DNA from: Streptomyces sp. NBC_01255 | GTDB lineage: Bacteria; Actinomycetota; Actinomycetes; Streptomycetales; Streptomycetaceae | NCBI RefSeq assembly: GCF_036226445.1 | Contig: NZ_CP108474.1 | Span: 7,874,001 to 7,938,000 of the forward strand | DNA: 64,000 nt | Direction: 5' to 3' | In this document: piece by piece, positions 43,206 to 52,758 of the stretch | How positions within the stretch are numbered: the stretch's first letter is position 1 | Layout: every line of letters starts with the position of its first letter | Notes under the pieces: generated by a model | Databases searched by the model: none | What the model was told of the DNA's origin: nothing | Seen by the model: only the letters and a program-made list of their open reading frames with translations | Made by a program: the position numbers and the translations under genes

Positions 43206-43270
43206 GGCGCGGCCTATCGATGTGTCGCACGGCTGTGTACAGGGGTTCTGTGGTCGGATAGGCGCCGCCG
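43206..43270. promoter_or_regulatory. Long imperfect dyad in the FDH-moeA divergent region
   Basis: The 299-base gap between the FDH-like gene and moeA contains GGCGCGGCCTATCGA and, about 35 bases later, TCGGATAGGCGCCGCC, an imperfect inverted repeat. It may be an operator or an RNA structure. Nothing else was recognised in the gap. Confidence 0.35.
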
Positions 43271-43404
43271 ATGAACCCATCGAGAATCCCTCTTTGACTT
43301 CCCGGGGGAATGCGCCGAAGGTGATCGGCGGGTGATTGTTCCGGTTTCGCCGGCCGGCAGGAATGACAGTGAATTCCGGCACCGCACGACTGAAGGGGAG
43401 CCGG

Positions 43405-44799
43405 ATGTACCAGATGCGTCAGTGGATCGCCGCGGCCGAGGCCGAACTGGACAGGGAGCTCGCCCTCGAAAGGCTGCTCGGCTCGGCCAACGCGCGGCCT
43501 CCTGAGCACGCGCCCGTACCTGAGCCCGTACCTGAGCCCGCGCCTGCACCCGTGCCCGCGCCACTGCCTGCACTCGTGCCCGCGCCTACGACGGCGGGTC
43601 TCCCCATGGCGTGGGAGCAGGCCCGTGCCCGTGCCCGCGCCGCGCAGCCGCTGCCCGTCGTGACCCGCGCGCTCGACGCGGCTCTCGGCCACGCCCTCGC
43701 CGGACCGCTGACGGCCCTCACCGACCTGCCGCCGTTCGACACCTCGGCCATGGACGGCTGGGCCGTCGCCGGACCCGGGCCGTGGCGGCTGCGGGACGGC
43801 CGCGTCCTGGCGGGCGGCCGGCCCGAACCGCTGGGCCACGGCACCGCCGTGGCCATCGCCACCGGCGCCCGCCTGCCGACGGGAGCGAGCGGCGTACTGC
43901 GCACGGAGCACGGCGAGACACGGACGGACGACGGCATGCTGCTCGACCGCTCGGGACGCCCGGCGGCCGGTGGCGCGGGCCCCGGCCGTGACGTCCGGGC
44001 GCGAGGGCAGGAGTGTCGCGCGGGCGACACCCTGCTTCCCGCCGGGACGGCCGTGACCCCGGCCGTCGTCGGCCTGGCGGCCGCGGCCGGCTACGACCGG
44101 CTGGCCGTCCACCGGCGCCCCCATGTGGAACTCCTCGTCCTCGACGACGAGTTGCTGGAGTCAGGCCCGCCCCGCGACGGACGCGTCCGTGACGCGCTCG
44201 GCCCGCTCCTCCCGCCGTGGCTGGCCCGCCTCGGAGCGGAGGTGACCGGCCGCCGTCTCCTGGCGGACGACTTCGGACGGCTGCGGGACGCCCTGCGCGA
44301 CTCCGCCGCCGACGTCGTCGTCACCACCGGCAGCACGGCCGCCGGGCCCGTGGACCATCTGCACGCCGCCCTCGGCGACTTGGGCGCCCGCCTCCTGGTC
44401 GACTCCGTCGCCGTACGGCCCGGCCACCCCATGCTGCTCGCCGAACTGCCGCCGTCCCCCGACGGCCGGTCCCGCCACCTGGTCGGGCTGCCCGGCAACC
44501 CGCTGGCCGCCGTCGCCGGCACGGTCACCCTCGCCGTACCCCTGCTGCGCCGCCTCGGCGGCCACACGGACCCGGACCCCGCGCCGTACCGGACGACCGC
44601 CGCCGAGGCGCTGCCCGGGCACGCGCACGACACCCGGCTGCTCCCCGTGCGGCGCGTGGCGCGCGGGGTCGCGCCGCTGCCGTTCGGCGGACCGGCGATG
44701 CTGCGCGGTCTCGCGGTGGCCGACGGCCTGGCGGTCGTCCCGCCCGGCGGCGTGCCGGCCGGGGCCGACGTCGAGGTCCTGGACGTACCGGGACCGTGA
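43405..44799 (+). CDS. moeA: Molybdopterin molybdotransferase MoeA
   Basis: The 464-residue MoeA inserts molybdate into adenylylated molybdopterin. Visible motifs are LPPFDTSAMDGWAV, ATGARLPTGA, VVVTTGSTAAG and GLPGNPLAAVAG. The first 90 residues are unusual: a charged helical segment followed by a Pro/Ala/Val linker made of short repeats (PVPEPVPEPAPAP). The start at 43405 follows GGGGAG. It sits between two formate-dehydrogenase-like genes that need its product. Confidence 0.9.
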   Translation: MYQMRQWIAAAEAELDRELALERLLGSANARPPEHAPVPEPVPEPAPAPVPAPLPALVPAPTTAGLPMAWEQARARARAAQPLPVVTRALDAALGHALAGPLTALTDLPPFDTSAMDGWAVAGPGPWRLRDGRVLAGGRPEPLGHGTAVAIATGARLPTGASGVLRTEHGETRTDDGMLLDRSGRPAAGGAGPGRDVRARGQECRAGDTLLPAGTAVTPAVVGLAAAAGYDRLAVHRRPHVELLVLDDELLESGPPRDGRVRDALGPLLPPWLARLGAEVTGRRLLADDFGRLRDALRDSAADVVVTTGSTAAGPVDHLHAALGDLGARLLVDSVAVRPGHPMLLAELPPSPDGRSRHLVGLPGNPLAAVAGTVTLAVPLLRRLGGHTDPDPAPYRTTAAEALPGHAHDTRLLPVRRVARGVAPLPFGGPAMLRGLAVADGLAVVPPGGVPAGADVEVLDVPGP

Positions 44800-44831
44800 A
44801 GAGCGGACGAGCCATCCCCGTGGAGACCCCG

Positions 44832-44993
44832 ATGACGTACCGCCCCGCATCCGCCGACGCTCCGGTCCACCGCTGCCTCCGCGTCGTACGCGACACCCCG
44901 CTCTCTTCCGACGAGGTGTACGCGGCGGTGGCCGCCGACCCCACGGCCGCCTCCTGCCCGCATCGCGCGGACGAGTGGGTCGGCGCGTGCTGA
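44832..44993 (+). pseudogene. moaE: moaE N-terminal remnant
   Basis: A 53-codon frame with a good ribosome site (GGAG 6 bases before ATG) encodes LRVVRDTPLSSDEVYAAVAADPTAA, described by its core RDTPLSSDEVYAAV, which matches the N-terminus of actinobacterial MoaE (molybdopterin synthase large subunit, about 150 residues). The catalytic remainder is absent and the frame runs into the FUSC gene. Probably a deletion relic; a functional micropeptide is less likely. Confidence 0.55.
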
Positions 44994-46744
44994 ACGGCCT
45001 GCGGCGCACGGCGGGCCGGGCGCGGAGCGCGCTCTCCCCGCGCGGCGCGCTCGCGCTGCAGAGTGTGGACGGCGCCCTGTCCTTCGCGCTGCGGGCCGCC
45101 CTCGCGATGGCGCTGCCCGCTATGCCGATGGCCCTCGCGGGCCGGGCGGACCTGGCCGTCTACGCCATGCTCGGGTCCTTCACCACGACCTTCGGCCGCA
45201 ATCTGCCCTACGCGCGACGCGCCCGCGTGCTCGCGCTCGCCGCGGTGGCCATGACCGCGTGCGTGGGCGGCGGTTCGGCGCTCGCGGCGTGGGCCGAACC
45301 GGCCGGCGGGGGAGCGGGCGCCGCCGTGGTGGTCGCGGCGACGGCCGTCGTGGCCGGGCTCGCCAAGCTCGCCTGTGACGCGGCCCGCCTGAGCGGCCTC
45401 GGCGCGGTGCTGCTGCTCTTCTCGTTCGCCGTGGCGGCCAACAGCTCCTCGACGACGGCCGACGTCCTGCCCCACACCGCCCTGGCCGCGTCGGGCGCCG
45501 CCGTGGCCTGGGTCCTCGCGGTGTCCGGCCGGCTCGTGCACCCGGACCGACCGCAGCGCCTCGCCGTCGCCGCGGCGCTCCGCGAGCTCGCGGACCTCCT
45601 CGACCTCCAGGCGACCACCGGCACGGCGTACGACAGCGGGCTCCCGCGCCACCGCGCGACCGCCGCCGTCCTCCAGGCGTACCGGACACTGGGCCGCGTG
45701 CCCCCGACCGCCGCCGACGCCGTCCGCGGAGACCGGGACGGCACCTGCCTGCGGCTCGCCGACCTCGCCTGGTCCCTGCTCATCGGCATCGCCCGCCGCC
45801 CGTCCGACGACCCCACCGGCCTGGCCCGCTCCCTCCGCGCCCAGGTCCGGCTGCTCGTGAGCCGTCGCCGGCGGGACCCGGGACTCCTGCCCGAACTCGC
45901 GCTCCTGTCCGCCCTGGCCAGGGACGACACCGGCCCCGACCCGGCGCCGCCGGCCCCCACCACCCGCCGCGCCGCCGAACTCCGCGCGGCGGAACTGCTG
46001 ACGGGCGGCAGAAGCGCCGAGACGCACGCCTCGGTCCTGCTCGTCCCCGCCCTGCGGATGGTCCTCGGCACCGGTCTCGCGGGCGGCGCGGCCCTCCTGC
46101 TCGGCCTCGGCCACGGCTACTGGGCGGCCGTGTCCGCCGCCGCCGTCCTGCACTCGGTCAACGTCCGTACGGCGACCCAGCGCGCCGTCCAGCGCACCTT
46201 GGGCACCGTCGTCGGCCTGGCCCTCGCCCTCGGCGTGCTGGCCGCGCACCCCGAACCCGTCGTGCTGGTCCTCGTGATCGTGCTCCTGGAGTTCCTGCTC
46301 GAATACGTGGTGGCCCGCAATTACGGTCTCGGCGTCGTCTTCCTGACACCGCTAGCCCTGCTCCTGACCGACCTGGCCGCCGACTCCCCGGCCGAAGCGC
46401 TCGTCCAGGACCGGGCGCTGAGCTGCGTCCTCGGCATGGGCATCGCCCTGGTCTGCGCGCTGCTCGTCGTCCACGACCGGGCGGCCGTCCGGGCGCAGCG
46501 CGCGCTGGCCGCGTGCACGGACGCCGCCGACCGCGCGGAACACGCCCTGGCCGAGGGGCCACAGGCGTCGTTCCCGCTCGTACAGACGCGTCTCGCGGCG
46601 GCCGTCGTGGAGCTCCGTGAGGCCGACGACGCCGCGGCGGGCGAGCTCTGGCCCGCGGAGATGGACCCCACCGAACTGGCCGCCGCGGAGCAGCGCGCGT
46701 ACCGGCTCCTCGATCGGATCGTCAGGCCGCCGGGCCGATCGTGA
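44975..46744 (+). CDS. FUSC-family inner membrane protein
   Basis: The 589-residue protein has two blocks of transmembrane helices separated by a soluble domain, and the FUSC-like motif GHGYWAAVSAAAVLHSVNVRTATQRAVQRTLGT, named here by its ends GHGYWA and QRTLGT. Relatives such as YccS and AaeB are linked to efflux of aromatic acids or envelope stress. The GTG at 44975 overlaps the moaE remnant; a GTG at 44987 is an alternative. Its end overlaps the convergent FDH-like gene by 23 bases. Confidence 0.82.
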   Translation: MGRRVLNGLRRTAGRARSALSPRGALALQSVDGALSFALRAALAMALPAMPMALAGRADLAVYAMLGSFTTTFGRNLPYARRARVLALAAVAMTACVGGGSALAAWAEPAGGGAGAAVVVAATAVVAGLAKLACDAARLSGLGAVLLLFSFAVAANSSSTTADVLPHTALAASGAAVAWVLAVSGRLVHPDRPQRLAVAAALRELADLLDLQATTGTAYDSGLPRHRATAAVLQAYRTLGRVPPTAADAVRGDRDGTCLRLADLAWSLLIGIARRPSDDPTGLARSLRAQVRLLVSRRRRDPGLLPELALLSALARDDTGPDPAPPAPTTRRAAELRAAELLTGGRSAETHASVLLVPALRMVLGTGLAGGAALLLGLGHGYWAAVSAAAVLHSVNVRTATQRAVQRTLGTVVGLALALGVLAAHPEPVVLVLVIVLLEFLLEYVVARNYGLGVVFLTPLALLLTDLAADSPAEALVQDRALSCVLGMGIALVCALLVVHDRAAVRAQRALAACTDAADRAEHALAEGPQASFPLVQTRLAAAVVELREADDAAAGELWPAEMDPTELAAAEQRAYRLLDRIVRPPGRS

Positions 46745-49073
46745 CCTTCACGTGCTTCATGATCGGCTGGTCGCTCTGGGTGCTGTAGTCGCCGAGCGCG
46801 CACAGCACGTTCATCTCCGGCATGTAGCCGGCCGCGCAGCCCCGGGGGATGTCGTACGGGACCGCGAGATAGCCGTGCAGGAAGCGTTGGCTGCCGTCCT
46901 TCGCGGTGCTCGTGATGTCGACGGGCCCCAGGTCGGGGATGCCGCGTTCGCGCATGTCCGCCCGGTTCATGAAGACGAGCGTCCGGAGGTTCTTGACGCC
47001 CCGGTAGCGGTCGTTGTCGGAGTAGATCGTGGTGTTCCACTGGTCGTGGGACCGCATCGTGCCCAGCGCCAGGGTGCCGGGGGCGGGAACGACGTCGGGC
47101 AGCGCGGCAGAGGAGAACTCGGCGCGTCCGGACGGGGTGAGGAAGACCAGTTCCCGCGCGGGCTGCTTGATGCGGAAGCCGAGGGGCAGCCGGACCCGCC
47201 GGTTGAAGTCCTCGAAGCCGTCGAGGGCCCGGGCCATGGTGTCGCGGATGCGGTCGTAGTCCTCGACGTACCACTCCCACGGCGTTTCGCTCCCCGGCAG
47301 CGCCGCGCGCGCCATGCCCGCGACGATGGCCGGCTCGGACAGCAGATGCGGCGACGCGGGGCGCTTCATGCCGACGGAGAGGTGGACCATGCTCATCGAG
47401 TCCTCGACGGACGTGCTCTGGATCCCCTTGCGCTGATGGTCCTTCTCGGTCCGGCCGAGGCACGGCAGGATCAGGGCCCGGCGGCCGTGGACGATATGGC
47501 TCCGGTTGAGCTTGGTGCTCACCTGCACGGTGAGGTCGCAGTTGGCGAGTGCGGCGTACGTGTACGGGGTGTCCGGCGCCGCGAGGGCGAAGTTGCCGCC
47601 CATGCCGACGAACACCGTGATGTCGCCGTTGTGCATCGCGGGGATCGCCCGGACGGTGTCCAGACCGTGCTCGCGCGGCGGGTCGATCCTGCAGACCTCG
47701 GCGAGGCGGTCGAGGAACGCGTCGGTGGGGCGGTGGTCGATGCCGCAGGTGCGGTTGCCCTGGACGTTGCTGTGGCCGCGGACGGGGGAGGGGCCCGCGC
47801 CCTCGCGGCCCAGATTGCCGCGCAGCAGAAGGAGGTTGACGATCTCCCGGACGGTGTCGACACCGTGCTCGTGCTGTGTGACGCCCAGACACCAGCTGAC
47901 GATGGAGCGGTCGGCCTCCCCGTACACGCGCGCGGCCGCGAGGATGTCGGCGCGGCTCAGCCCGGACTGCCTCTCCAGCTGCTCCCACGACGTGGCCTCG
48001 CACACCGCGCGGTACTCGTCGAAGCCGGCGGTGTGCCGGTCGATGAACTCCCGGTCCAGCGCCTTGGGGTCGGTCTCCGACTGCTCCAGGATCGCCTTGG
48101 CCATGCCGCGCAGCAGCGCCATGTCGCCGCCGATGCGCGGCTGGAGGTTCAGGGTGCTCGTCTTCGTCGTCTTGAAGAGGGCCATGTCGAGGAAGTCGTG
48201 GGGGACGATGGTGCGGGTGGCGGCCGCCTCGACCAGCGGATTGACGTGCACGATCTGCGCGCCCCTGTGGTGCGCCTCCGCGAGGGCGGTGAGCATCCGG
48301 GGTGCGTTGGAGGCGGCGTTGACCCCCAGGATGAACAGCGCGTCGGCGCTCTCCCAGTCCTTCAGGTCGACGGTCCCCTTGCCCGTACCCAGCGAGGCCT
48401 GGAGGGCCCGGCCGCTGGCCTCGTGGCACATGTTCGAGCAGTCCGGCAGGTTGTTCGTGCCCAGCTCGCGGGCCATCAGCTGGTAGAGGAACGTGGCCTC
48501 GTTGCCGAGCCGGCCGGAGGTGTAGAAGGCCGCCTGATGGGGGCTGTCCAGCTCGCGCAGGGCGCGGCCGACCACCTCGAAGGCGTCCTTCCAGCTGATC
48601 GGCACGTAGTGGTCCGTGTCCGGGTCGTAGACCATCGGCTCGGTCAGCCGGCCCTGGTTCTCCAGGTCGTAGTCGCTCCACCCCGCGAGCTCGGTGACCG
48701 AGTGGGCGGCGAAGAACTCGCGCCCGACCCGCTTGCTCGTCATCTCCCAGGTGACGTGCTTGATGCCGTTCTCGCAGATGTCGAGGTGCAGGCCCTTGGT
48801 GTCGTCGGGCCACGCGCAGCCGGGACAGTCGAACCCGGTGTTCTCGTGGTTCATCTTCATGATCGCGCGGGGGCCGTCGACCAGCGCGCCCTCGGCGACG
48901 AGGAAGCGCGTCACGCTCTTGGCCGCGCCCCAGCCGGCCGCGGGGTGGTGGTACGGGCGGAACTCCGGTTCACCCTCGGGCGTGGGCCCCACACGGGCTT
49001 CCGGATGCGCGGGCCGCTCGGCAAGCCCCGAGCGCTCCGGGCGTTCCTGGTCGTCGCGGTCGGCAGCATTCAC
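46722..49073 (-). CDS. FdhF/YdeP-family molybdopterin oxidoreductase (complete copy)
   Basis: The 783-residue molybdoenzyme has the same layout as the truncated copy at 40925-43105 and keeps the full C-terminus (RGCAAGYMPEMNVL to the end). Motifs are CPGCAWPDD, LPDCSNMCHEASG, RGHSNVQGNRT and STKLNRSHIVHG. The GTG at 49073 follows a GAGAG site; upstream in-frame codons are Arg/Pro-rich and unlikely to be translated. The physiological substrate of this branch is unsettled; formate oxidation should not be assumed. Confidence 0.88.
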   Translation of the reverse strand: MNAADRDDQERPERSGLAERPAHPEARVGPTPEGEPEFRPYHHPAAGWGAAKSVTRFLVAEGALVDGPRAIMKMNHENTGFDCPGCAWPDDTKGLHLDICENGIKHVTWEMTSKRVGREFFAAHSVTELAGWSDYDLENQGRLTEPMVYDPDTDHYVPISWKDAFEVVGRALRELDSPHQAAFYTSGRLGNEATFLYQLMARELGTNNLPDCSNMCHEASGRALQASLGTGKGTVDLKDWESADALFILGVNAASNAPRMLTALAEAHHRGAQIVHVNPLVEAAATRTIVPHDFLDMALFKTTKTSTLNLQPRIGGDMALLRGMAKAILEQSETDPKALDREFIDRHTAGFDEYRAVCEATSWEQLERQSGLSRADILAAARVYGEADRSIVSWCLGVTQHEHGVDTVREIVNLLLLRGNLGREGAGPSPVRGHSNVQGNRTCGIDHRPTDAFLDRLAEVCRIDPPREHGLDTVRAIPAMHNGDITVFVGMGGNFALAAPDTPYTYAALANCDLTVQVSTKLNRSHIVHGRRALILPCLGRTEKDHQRKGIQSTSVEDSMSMVHLSVGMKRPASPHLLSEPAIVAGMARAALPGSETPWEWYVEDYDRIRDTMARALDGFEDFNRRVRLPLGFRIKQPARELVFLTPSGRAEFSSAALPDVVPAPGTLALGTMRSHDQWNTTIYSDNDRYRGVKNLRTLVFMNRADMRERGIPDLGPVDITSTAKDGSQRFLHGYLAVPYDIPRGCAAGYMPEMNVLCALGDYSTQSDQPIMKHVKVTIGPAA

Positions 49074-49300
49074 GACTCTCAACCCTTCCGGCCATCGGGC
49101 ACGGGGAGGCGAAACGGCTCTCTCCGGCAGGCTAGGCCGGGCCGGTACCCGCTGCCACTCGACCCCGGCCACCGTCCGGATGCCCGTCCACCGCCCGGAG
49201 GCCCGTCCGGCCGGGCAGGCGGGCTGCTCCGCGCGCGGCTACGCTGACGCCGCTCCAGAAATCCTTCTTATATGAATCTGTCCTGCTCGACGGGAGTCCC

Positions 49301-50296
49301 ATGGTCGTCGCTCAGCCCGTCATCACGCCCTCCTCCCAGGCGGCCGTCTTCCTGGTGGCCACCGTCGCCCCGGGCGGAGAGGCGGCCGTACGGGAGGCAC
49401 TCCAGGACCTCGCGGGTCTGACCCGTTCGGTGGCGTTCCGTTCCCCCGAATCCGCGCTCAGCTGCGTCGCCGGCGTGGGATCGGAGGCCTGGGACCGGCT
49501 CGTCGGCGAACCGCGCCCGCGCGACCTGCACCCCTTCCCGCCCCTGAGCGGCCCCCGCCACCGCGCCCCGGCGACCCCGGGCGACCTGTTGTTCCATCTG
49601 CGCGCCCGGCGCATGGACCTCTGCTTCGAACTGGCCCGGCTGATCCTGGACCGCCTCGCCGGCGCGGTCACGGTCGTCGACGAGGTGCACGGCTTCACCT
49701 ACTTCGACGAGCGCGACCTGCTCGGCTTCGTCGACGGCAGCGAGAACCCCGCGGGCACGGCCGCCGCCGAGGCGGTGCTCATCGGCGACGAGGACCCCGA
49801 CTTCCGGGGCGGCAGCTACGTCGTCGTGCAGAAGTACGTGCACGACATGACCGCCTGGGACTCCCTCACCGTCGAGGAGCAGGAGCGGGTCATCGGCCGC
49901 ACCAAGCAGGCCAACGTCGAACTGCCCGACGGCGTCAAGCCGGCCGACTCGCACGTCGCGCTCAACACGGTCGTCGACGACGACGGCGTCGAGCAGCAGA
50001 TCCTGCGCCAGAACATGCCGTTCGGACGCGTCGGCAGCGGCGAGCTGGGCACCTACTTCATCGGCTACGCGCGCACCCCCGCCGTCACCGAGCGGATGCT
50101 GCGCAACATGTTCCTCGGGGATCCCCCGGGCAACACGGACCGCATCCTCGACTTCTCCCGCGCCGTCACCGGCTGCCTCTTCTTCGTGCCGAGCGCCGAC
50201 CTGCTCGACGATCTCCCCGCCGCCCCGTCCGCGGGCGCCGCGCGCCCCGGGGACTCCCTGGGCATCGGCAGCCTGAAAGGAGCCCCCGCGTCATGA
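49301..50296 (+). CDS. Dyp-type peroxidase, encapsulin cargo
   Basis: The 331-residue DypB-class heme peroxidase has the GFVDGSENP motif with its catalytic Asp, and the proximal His in ADSHVALN. Its C-terminus, DSLGIGSLKG plus four residues, matches the targeting peptide that docks cargo inside encapsulin shells. The encapsulin gene follows with an ATGA overlap. An AT-rich stretch at 49256-49285 (CTTATATGAATC) is a likely promoter. ATG after GGGAG. Confidence 0.96.
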   Translation: MVVAQPVITPSSQAAVFLVATVAPGGEAAVREALQDLAGLTRSVAFRSPESALSCVAGVGSEAWDRLVGEPRPRDLHPFPPLSGPRHRAPATPGDLLFHLRARRMDLCFELARLILDRLAGAVTVVDEVHGFTYFDERDLLGFVDGSENPAGTAAAEAVLIGDEDPDFRGGSYVVVQKYVHDMTAWDSLTVEEQERVIGRTKQANVELPDGVKPADSHVALNTVVDDDGVEQQILRQNMPFGRVGSGELGTYFIGYARTPAVTERMLRNMFLGDPPGNTDRILDFSRAVTGCLFFVPSADLLDDLPAAPSAGAARPGDSLGIGSLKGAPAS

Positions 50297-51108
50297 CGAC
50301 TCCCGACGTGACGAACAACCTGCACCGAGAACTCGCCCCGATCACCCCCGCGGCCTGGGCGGAGATCGAGGAGGAGGCCCGCCGCACCTTCCGGCGCCAC
50401 GTCGCCGGCCGTCGCGTCGTCGACGTGCCCGACCCGGCGGGCCCCGGGCTCGCCGCCGTCGGTGTCGGCCACCTCGCCGACATCGCGCCGCCCGCGCCCG
50501 GTGTCTCGGCGCGGCTGCGCGAGGCGAGGCCGATCGTGGAACTGCGCGTACCGTTCACCGTCTCCCGGGCCGCCGTCGACGACGTCGAGCGCGGCTCCAA
50601 GGACTCCGACTGGCAGCCCGTCAAGGACGCGGCGCGCACGATGGCGTACGTCGAGGACCGGACGATCTTCGACGGGTACGGCGCCGCCGGCGTCGACGGA
50701 CTGCGCTCCCGCTCCTCCAACCCGGTGCTGCGGCTGCCCGCCGAGCCGCGCGAGTACCCCGACGCGGTCAGCCGGGCCCTGACGGCGCTGCGGCTCGTCG
50801 GCGTCGACGGGCCGTACGCGCTGCTGCTCGGCGCCGACCAGTACCGGGCGGTCAGCGAGACCTCCGACCACGGCTACCCGATCGCCGCCCACCTGGGCCG
50901 GATGCTCGACGGCTCCCCGATCTGGGCGCCGGCCCTCAGCGGCGGCTTCCTCCTCTCCACCCGGGGCGGCGACTTCGAGCTGCTGCTCGGCCAGGACGTG
51001 GCGATCGGCTACACGGGTCACGACGCGGACGACATCCACCTGTACTTCCACGAGACGCTGACCTTCCTCGCCCATACCGACGAGGCCGTGGTCGTCCTGG
51101 AGGCCTGA
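50293..51108 (+). CDS. Family 1 encapsulin shell protein
   Basis: The 271-residue HK97-fold protein of the Linocin M18/CFP29 family starts NNLHRELAPITPAAWAEIEEEARRTF and has VSRAAVDDVERG and GYTGHDADDIHLYFHETLTFL. It self-assembles into a nanocompartment that encloses the upstream peroxidase. Translationally coupled to it by ATGA overlap. Confidence 0.96.
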   Translation: MTTPDVTNNLHRELAPITPAAWAEIEEEARRTFRRHVAGRRVVDVPDPAGPGLAAVGVGHLADIAPPAPGVSARLREARPIVELRVPFTVSRAAVDDVERGSKDSDWQPVKDAARTMAYVEDRTIFDGYGAAGVDGLRSRSSNPVLRLPAEPREYPDAVSRALTALRLVGVDGPYALLLGADQYRAVSETSDHGYPIAAHLGRMLDGSPIWAPALSGGFLLSTRGGDFELLLGQDVAIGYTGHDADDIHLYFHETLTFLAHTDEAVVVLEA

Positions 51109-51111
51109 GCC

Positions 51112-51747
51112 GTGAACCGCCGACTGGCCGACGCCGTCCCACGGCTCGTCGGAAGTACGGTCGTCGGGGCGGCGATCGGGGTGGTCGTCGGCGCTCTCTC
51201 GAACACGCCGCTGGGCATCCTCGCGGGCATCGCCACGGCGGAGACCCTCTTCGTCGTCACGGGGTGGCTCGTGCTCTGGCCCATGGACGCGGCCACCACC
51301 CATCGCAACGTCCGGCGGGAGGAGTTCCGGCCCGTCGTCGAGGAACTCGTCGTCGTCGGGACCGCCGTGTGCGGCCTCGTCGGCATCATCGTGATGCTCC
51401 TGGTCGGCCACTCGGACCTGGGCCACGCCGCCGCCGCGACGGCGCTCTGCGGCGTCTTCATGGCCTGGGCGGCGCTCCACCTGATGTACGCGGCCCGCTA
51501 CGCGTACGTCTACTACGCCGTACAGCCCGGCGGCGGCATCGACTTCAACACCCACGACCCGCCGCGGTACAGCGACTTCCTGTACTTCAGCTTCAACCTC
51601 GGCATGACCTACCAGGTCTCCGACACGAACGTCTCGACGTCCTCACTCCGCGCGATCGTCCTCCGCCACTGCCTGCTGTCGTACGTCTTCGGCGCCAGCA
51701 TCCTGGCCACCACGATCAACCTGGTGACCGGCATCGTCACGGGCTGA
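51112..51747 (+). CDS. DUF1345-family membrane protein
   Basis: The 211-residue protein has five to six transmembrane helices and the DUF1345 hallmark [20 protein letters not shown] (20 residues) followed by [10 protein letters not shown]. Its GTG start is 3 bases after the encapsulin stop, so it is probably co-transcribed with the Dyp-encapsulin pair. Function unknown. Confidence 0.88.
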   Translation: MNRRLADAVPRLVGSTVVGAAIGVVVGALSNTPLGILAGIATAETLFVVTGWLVLWPMDAATTHRNVRREEFRPVVEELVVVGTAVCGLVGIIVMLLVGHSDLGHAAAATALCGVFMAWAALHLMYAARYAYVYYAVQPGGGIDFNTHDPPRYSDFLYFSFNLGMTYQVSDTNVSTSSLRAIVLRHCLLSYVFGASILATTINLVTGIVTG

Positions 51748-51756
51748 GCCGGCGCC

Positions 51757-51925
51757 CTAGGGCCTGTCCGGCGGATCATGGCCGGGGTCGCGGTGTCTGG
51801 CACGGCACCTCGCCGCGTTGCCGAAACGCCCGAATAGCTCCGCTATTAGTGCGCTCCGGCGCCTTGCGATGCACCGCACCAGACACCGCGACCTATCCGA
51901 CCCTGATCCGCCGGACAGGCCCTAG
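51757..51925. mobile_element. MITE-like element with 18-bp inverted ends and CTAG duplication
   Basis: A 161-bp core is bounded by perfect inverted ends GGCCTGTCCGGCGGATCA and flanked on both sides by CTAG, the expected target duplication of IS5-type elements (YTAR). A second inner inverted pair (GGTCGCGGTGTCTGG and its complement) and a central AATAGC/GCTATT stem let the whole element fold into one long hairpin. It encodes no protein. It fills the gap between the DUF1345 and GreA-like genes, and the right CTAG contains the GreA-like stop codon. It may also act as a terminator for both. Confidence 0.85.
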
Positions 51926-52404
51926 CCGTCCCCGTTCGCGTCGCCGAGCGCCAGTACGACCGCGCTCGTGCGTCCCTCGGGCGTGTCGTACGTGACGGTG
52001 TCGCCTGCGCGGTGGCCGAGCAGTGCGCGGCCGAGCGGACTGTCGGCGGTGACCATCGTGGCGTCCAGGACCTCGGCGACCTCGCCGATCTGGACGGTCG
52101 TCTCCACGCCGTCCGCGAACCGTACGGTCACGGAACTGCCGACGCCGACCTCGTCGGTGTTCGGCGGACCGGCGACGGAGCCCTCACGCAGTCGCGCGTC
52201 GATGTCGGTGATGCGCGCGTCCAGGCGCTGGAGCTCCGTGACGCGTTGCAGCTCGTCGGCCTGGTCGGCGCGGTCGCCCACCTGATCGCCGCCGCCGTCG
52301 CGCAAGGTCACGGCGACCGTTTCGCGTTCGGCGCGCAGGTCGGCGAGTTCGCGCTCGAACGCCGCACGGGTGATGGCGCTGAGGGGCTCGGGTCCACCGG
52401 TCAT
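51922..52404 (-). CDS. GreA/GreB-family transcription elongation factor homologue
   Basis: The 160-residue protein has an N-terminal coiled coil (about 10-75) with acidic residues near its tip (DRADQADELQ) and a C-terminal FKBP-like GreA domain (VGVGSSVTVRF, DSPLGRALLGHRAGDTV). It should enter the RNA polymerase secondary channel, though it may be a divergent Gre-like regulator rather than a true cleavage factor. Its stop lies inside the CTAG flank of the MITE. Confidence 0.85.
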   Translation of the reverse strand: MTGGPEPLSAITRAAFERELADLRAERETVAVTLRDGGGDQVGDRADQADELQRVTELQRLDARITDIDARLREGSVAGPPNTDEVGVGSSVTVRFADGVETTVQIGEVAEVLDATMVTADSPLGRALLGHRAGDTVTYDTPEGRTSAVVLALGDANGDG

Positions 52405-52758
52405 GTCTGATCCCGTCGGGCAGCGGTCGGCACGGATGCGTGCCGCGGATTGGTCACGGCAAGCCGAAGATATCAGGCGAATCAGGGCATTACGCCCAGG
52501 GTCGCCGGGCAGTTCGACGCGCGTTCCCGGGGCGGTGCGGTGGGCGTTTTCCGTGGGTTCGACGGGAGTTCGATTGCGGGAGTATGGCAGATGCATGACA
52601 AGCGCCCAACTCCCTTGAGCTACGCCCGTAGACCGGAGAGGCTGCTGGTCATCCGGAGCGCCCCACACGGCTCCCGGCCGTGCGTGTGACCCACACGCGC
52701 CCCCCACAGTTGCGCCGCCCCACACGAGGCGCGACGCCGAAGAGGAGGACTCCCTCGC
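52405..52758. other. 354-base intergenic region with promoter of the subtilisin gene
   Basis: The gap separates the divergent GreA-like and subtilisin genes. No confident -35/-10 pair, repeat or RNA structure was recognised. Local base composition drops around 52545-52620, the likeliest promoter zone. Confidence 0.4.
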
